Positions 19,666 through 20,846 of a stretch of 20,846 nucleotides of DNA are shown piece by piece. The position numbers were made by a program, and so were the translations under genes. The notes under the pieces are model-generated. The model was not told the DNA's origin, did not search any database, and saw only the letters and a program-made list of their open reading frames with translations. Each line of letters opens with the position of its first letter. Position 1 is the stretch's first letter. Source of the stretch: a bacterium (GTDB lineage: Bacteria > Patescibacteria > ABY1 > BM507 > VMTK01); assembly GCA_030641105.1 (NCBI GenBank), contig DAOWHZ010000029.1:1-20846 (forward strand), given 5' to 3'.

Positions 19666-20846
19666 TTATGGTTTATTCCAGAAATCTAAGTCAGCATAAT
19701 TTCTTGAGTCTTTCGGAGTCGCATGGCCTGGATCACCTGTAATTATATAGGTATCTCCGGAATTATTATAGGTATCAAGTTGCCCGGCATAATACATAAT
19801 CTGATTTTTATCACCAGCCGCATAAGCCGCATCTGCCCCGCTTATCATTGTTTGCACCGCGCTTGTGCAGCCAAAGGCGGCGCAATTAAGTTTAGCGGTA
19901 ACCAATTGTTGTAATAACTGCATACGAGCTTTATCTACTGCGTCACGTTTTTCAGTTTTTTTGCCTTTTCCTTTCCCACCAGCAAGCGTTGTTTTGTTAG
20001 CGATATTAGAATAATATGCGCCAAAAATCTCGCTTCCGCCAGGAGTTAGGTCATTTGAAAGAGTTCCTCCTGGCCCTGACCCTTCCTTATGGTCTGCGCT
20101 ATCACCGATTAAAATACCTGCTGCTGCAATAAGCGAAGTATATTCTGTATGCGTCTGCCAGAAGCCTTGAGTTCTAGTTGGACATAACTTTTCATTAGTA
20201 AAGGTGCAGGTTACATCATCAGCAAGATTTAAATTAATTATCAAACCATTGGCTGTATTCGTAAAGCTATAAGGAGTTTCTGTGCCTGTGACAACGCAAG
20301 ACACGCCTTTAAATTCCCAATATACATTTGGTATTTCTTCAGTTGCCGTAATATCCTGATTAGCCATTATATCATCAAATAGTTTGTATTGATCTTGATC
20401 TGCGTCTGTACAACCTTGGACACCGCTATTATCATCAAGCAAAAAATCGCTTTGATCAGTCATGCTAAAAGTAAAATCTTGGCAATCATTTGGGTCAGCG
20501 TCTTTGACAATTGTTAATTTCGGCGAAATATCATCGTTGACAAAGGTGCAAGTGACATCCTCGCCCAAGCCAACGGTTACTGAAGTAACTTCTCCTGTAG
20601 AATTATCACAAGTAATTGAGGTGTTGGTGTAGCCGGCAACTAAAGATTCAGACAAAGCATAAGTGCCAGCCTGATCAGTGGCTACTTCTCCTGATTCTGA
20701 ACCGATTACGTCGTTGGAACCAGCATATAAGGTCCAAGCAGAAGCGTCTTCTGTTCCGCCGTTGTTATTGACTACATGCTTAACAAGGGTCAGGGATGGG
20801 GCATCATCATCGTTGACAAAGGTGCAAGTGACATCCTCGCCTAAGC
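19666..20846 (-). CDS. Large surface/secreted protein with tandem prealbumin-like domains (C-terminal 393 residues; start outside the window)
   Basis: The frame is open to the right edge, so the N-terminus is missing. The visible part begins inside a repeat: LGEDVTCTFVNDDDAPSLTL, VKHVVNNNGGTEDASAWTLY, SESGEVATDQAGTYALSES, then a second LGEDVTCTFVNDD. This is the SpaA/prealbumin-like repeat pattern of surface proteins, with a unit of 92 residues. A third, shorter unit ends in DDVTCTFTNEK. Then comes a distinct C-terminal domain starting CPTRTQGFWQTH, a motif seen in many secreted proteins of bacteria and archaea. This domain contains a basic loop, GGKGKGKKTEKRDAVDKARM. The protein ends ..YADLDFWNKP without LPxTG or a membrane anchor. 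Probable role: extracellular stalk or adhesin (inference). Confidence 0.85.
   Translation of the reverse strand, partial: LGEDVTCTFVNDDDAPSLTLVKHVVNNNGGTEDASAWTLYAGSNDVIGSESGEVATDQAGTYALSESLVAGYTNTSITCDNSTGEVTSVTVGLGEDVTCTFVNDDISPKLTIVKDADPNDCQDFTFSMTDQSDFLLDDNSGVQGCTDADQDQYKLFDDIMANQDITATEEIPNVYWEFKGVSCVVTGTETPYSFTNTANGLIINLNLADDVTCTFTNEKLCPTRTQGFWQTHTEYTSLIAAAGILIGDSADHKEGSGPGGTLSNDLTPGGSEIFGAYYSNIANKTTLAGGKGKGKKTEKRDAVDKARMQLLQQLVTAKLNCAAFGCTSAVQTMISGADAAYAAGDKNQIMYYAGQLDTYNNSGDTYIITGDPGHATPKDSRNYADLDFWNKP
20531..20846. repeat. 276-bp in-gene tandem repeat (partial)
   Basis: A segment of about 37 nt coding for VTCTFVNDD and its flanks occurs at 20531-20568 and again from 20807 to the edge, with one visible difference. 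The period is 276 bp (92 codons). The near identity suggests recent duplication or conversion of the domain. Confidence 0.85.

Overview
The window looks like a chromosomal piece of a Candidate Phyla Radiation (Patescibacteria, Parcubacteria-like) genome. The reasons are an AT-rich sequence with the standard code, many genes without a Shine-Dalgarno (SD) site, a lysine-rich one-pass membrane protein of a type common in that group, and intergenic spaces full of small palindromic repeats. This placement is an inference from gene content and style; no 16S gene or other marker is present.

Positions 1-9145 are all on the minus strand: the 5' end of thrS behind a T-box leader, a 525-aa membrane-anchored protein, a 97-aa protein, dnaE, a small 48-aa ORF, parB and parA. 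Two copies of a ~190-bp MITE-like element sit just upstream of dnaE and between parA and parB. dnaE itself carries an in-frame palindromic insertion. A tRNA-Leu(CAA) gene at 9375 is divergent from parA, and the two promoters overlap at their -35 boxes.

Positions 9649-13564 are on the plus strand: an 88-aa protein, then a purine island made of a 50-residue basic ORF, purB, purE and purC. PurE, PurC and PurB would convert AIR to CAIR, SAICAR and AICAR, and PurB also makes AMP. Most of these genes have strong SD sites, unlike most of their neighbours, which suggests a different history or expression mode.

Positions 13639-20846 hold an AI-2E-family membrane protein (minus), a Fic protein (plus), a sortase (minus) and three secreted proteins (minus). 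The last secreted protein is built from tandem prealbumin-like repeats and runs off the right edge. A 21-aa leader ORF overlapping a terminator lies in front of one secreted gene.

The most unusual signal is in the spacers. Several contain short words repeated at a constant period (7, 8, 9 or 11/12 nt), usually with an inverted set opposite. After fic there are five consecutive three-word blocks. Their words differ, but the spacing is 12 then 11 nt in all five. I know of no described element with this geometry.
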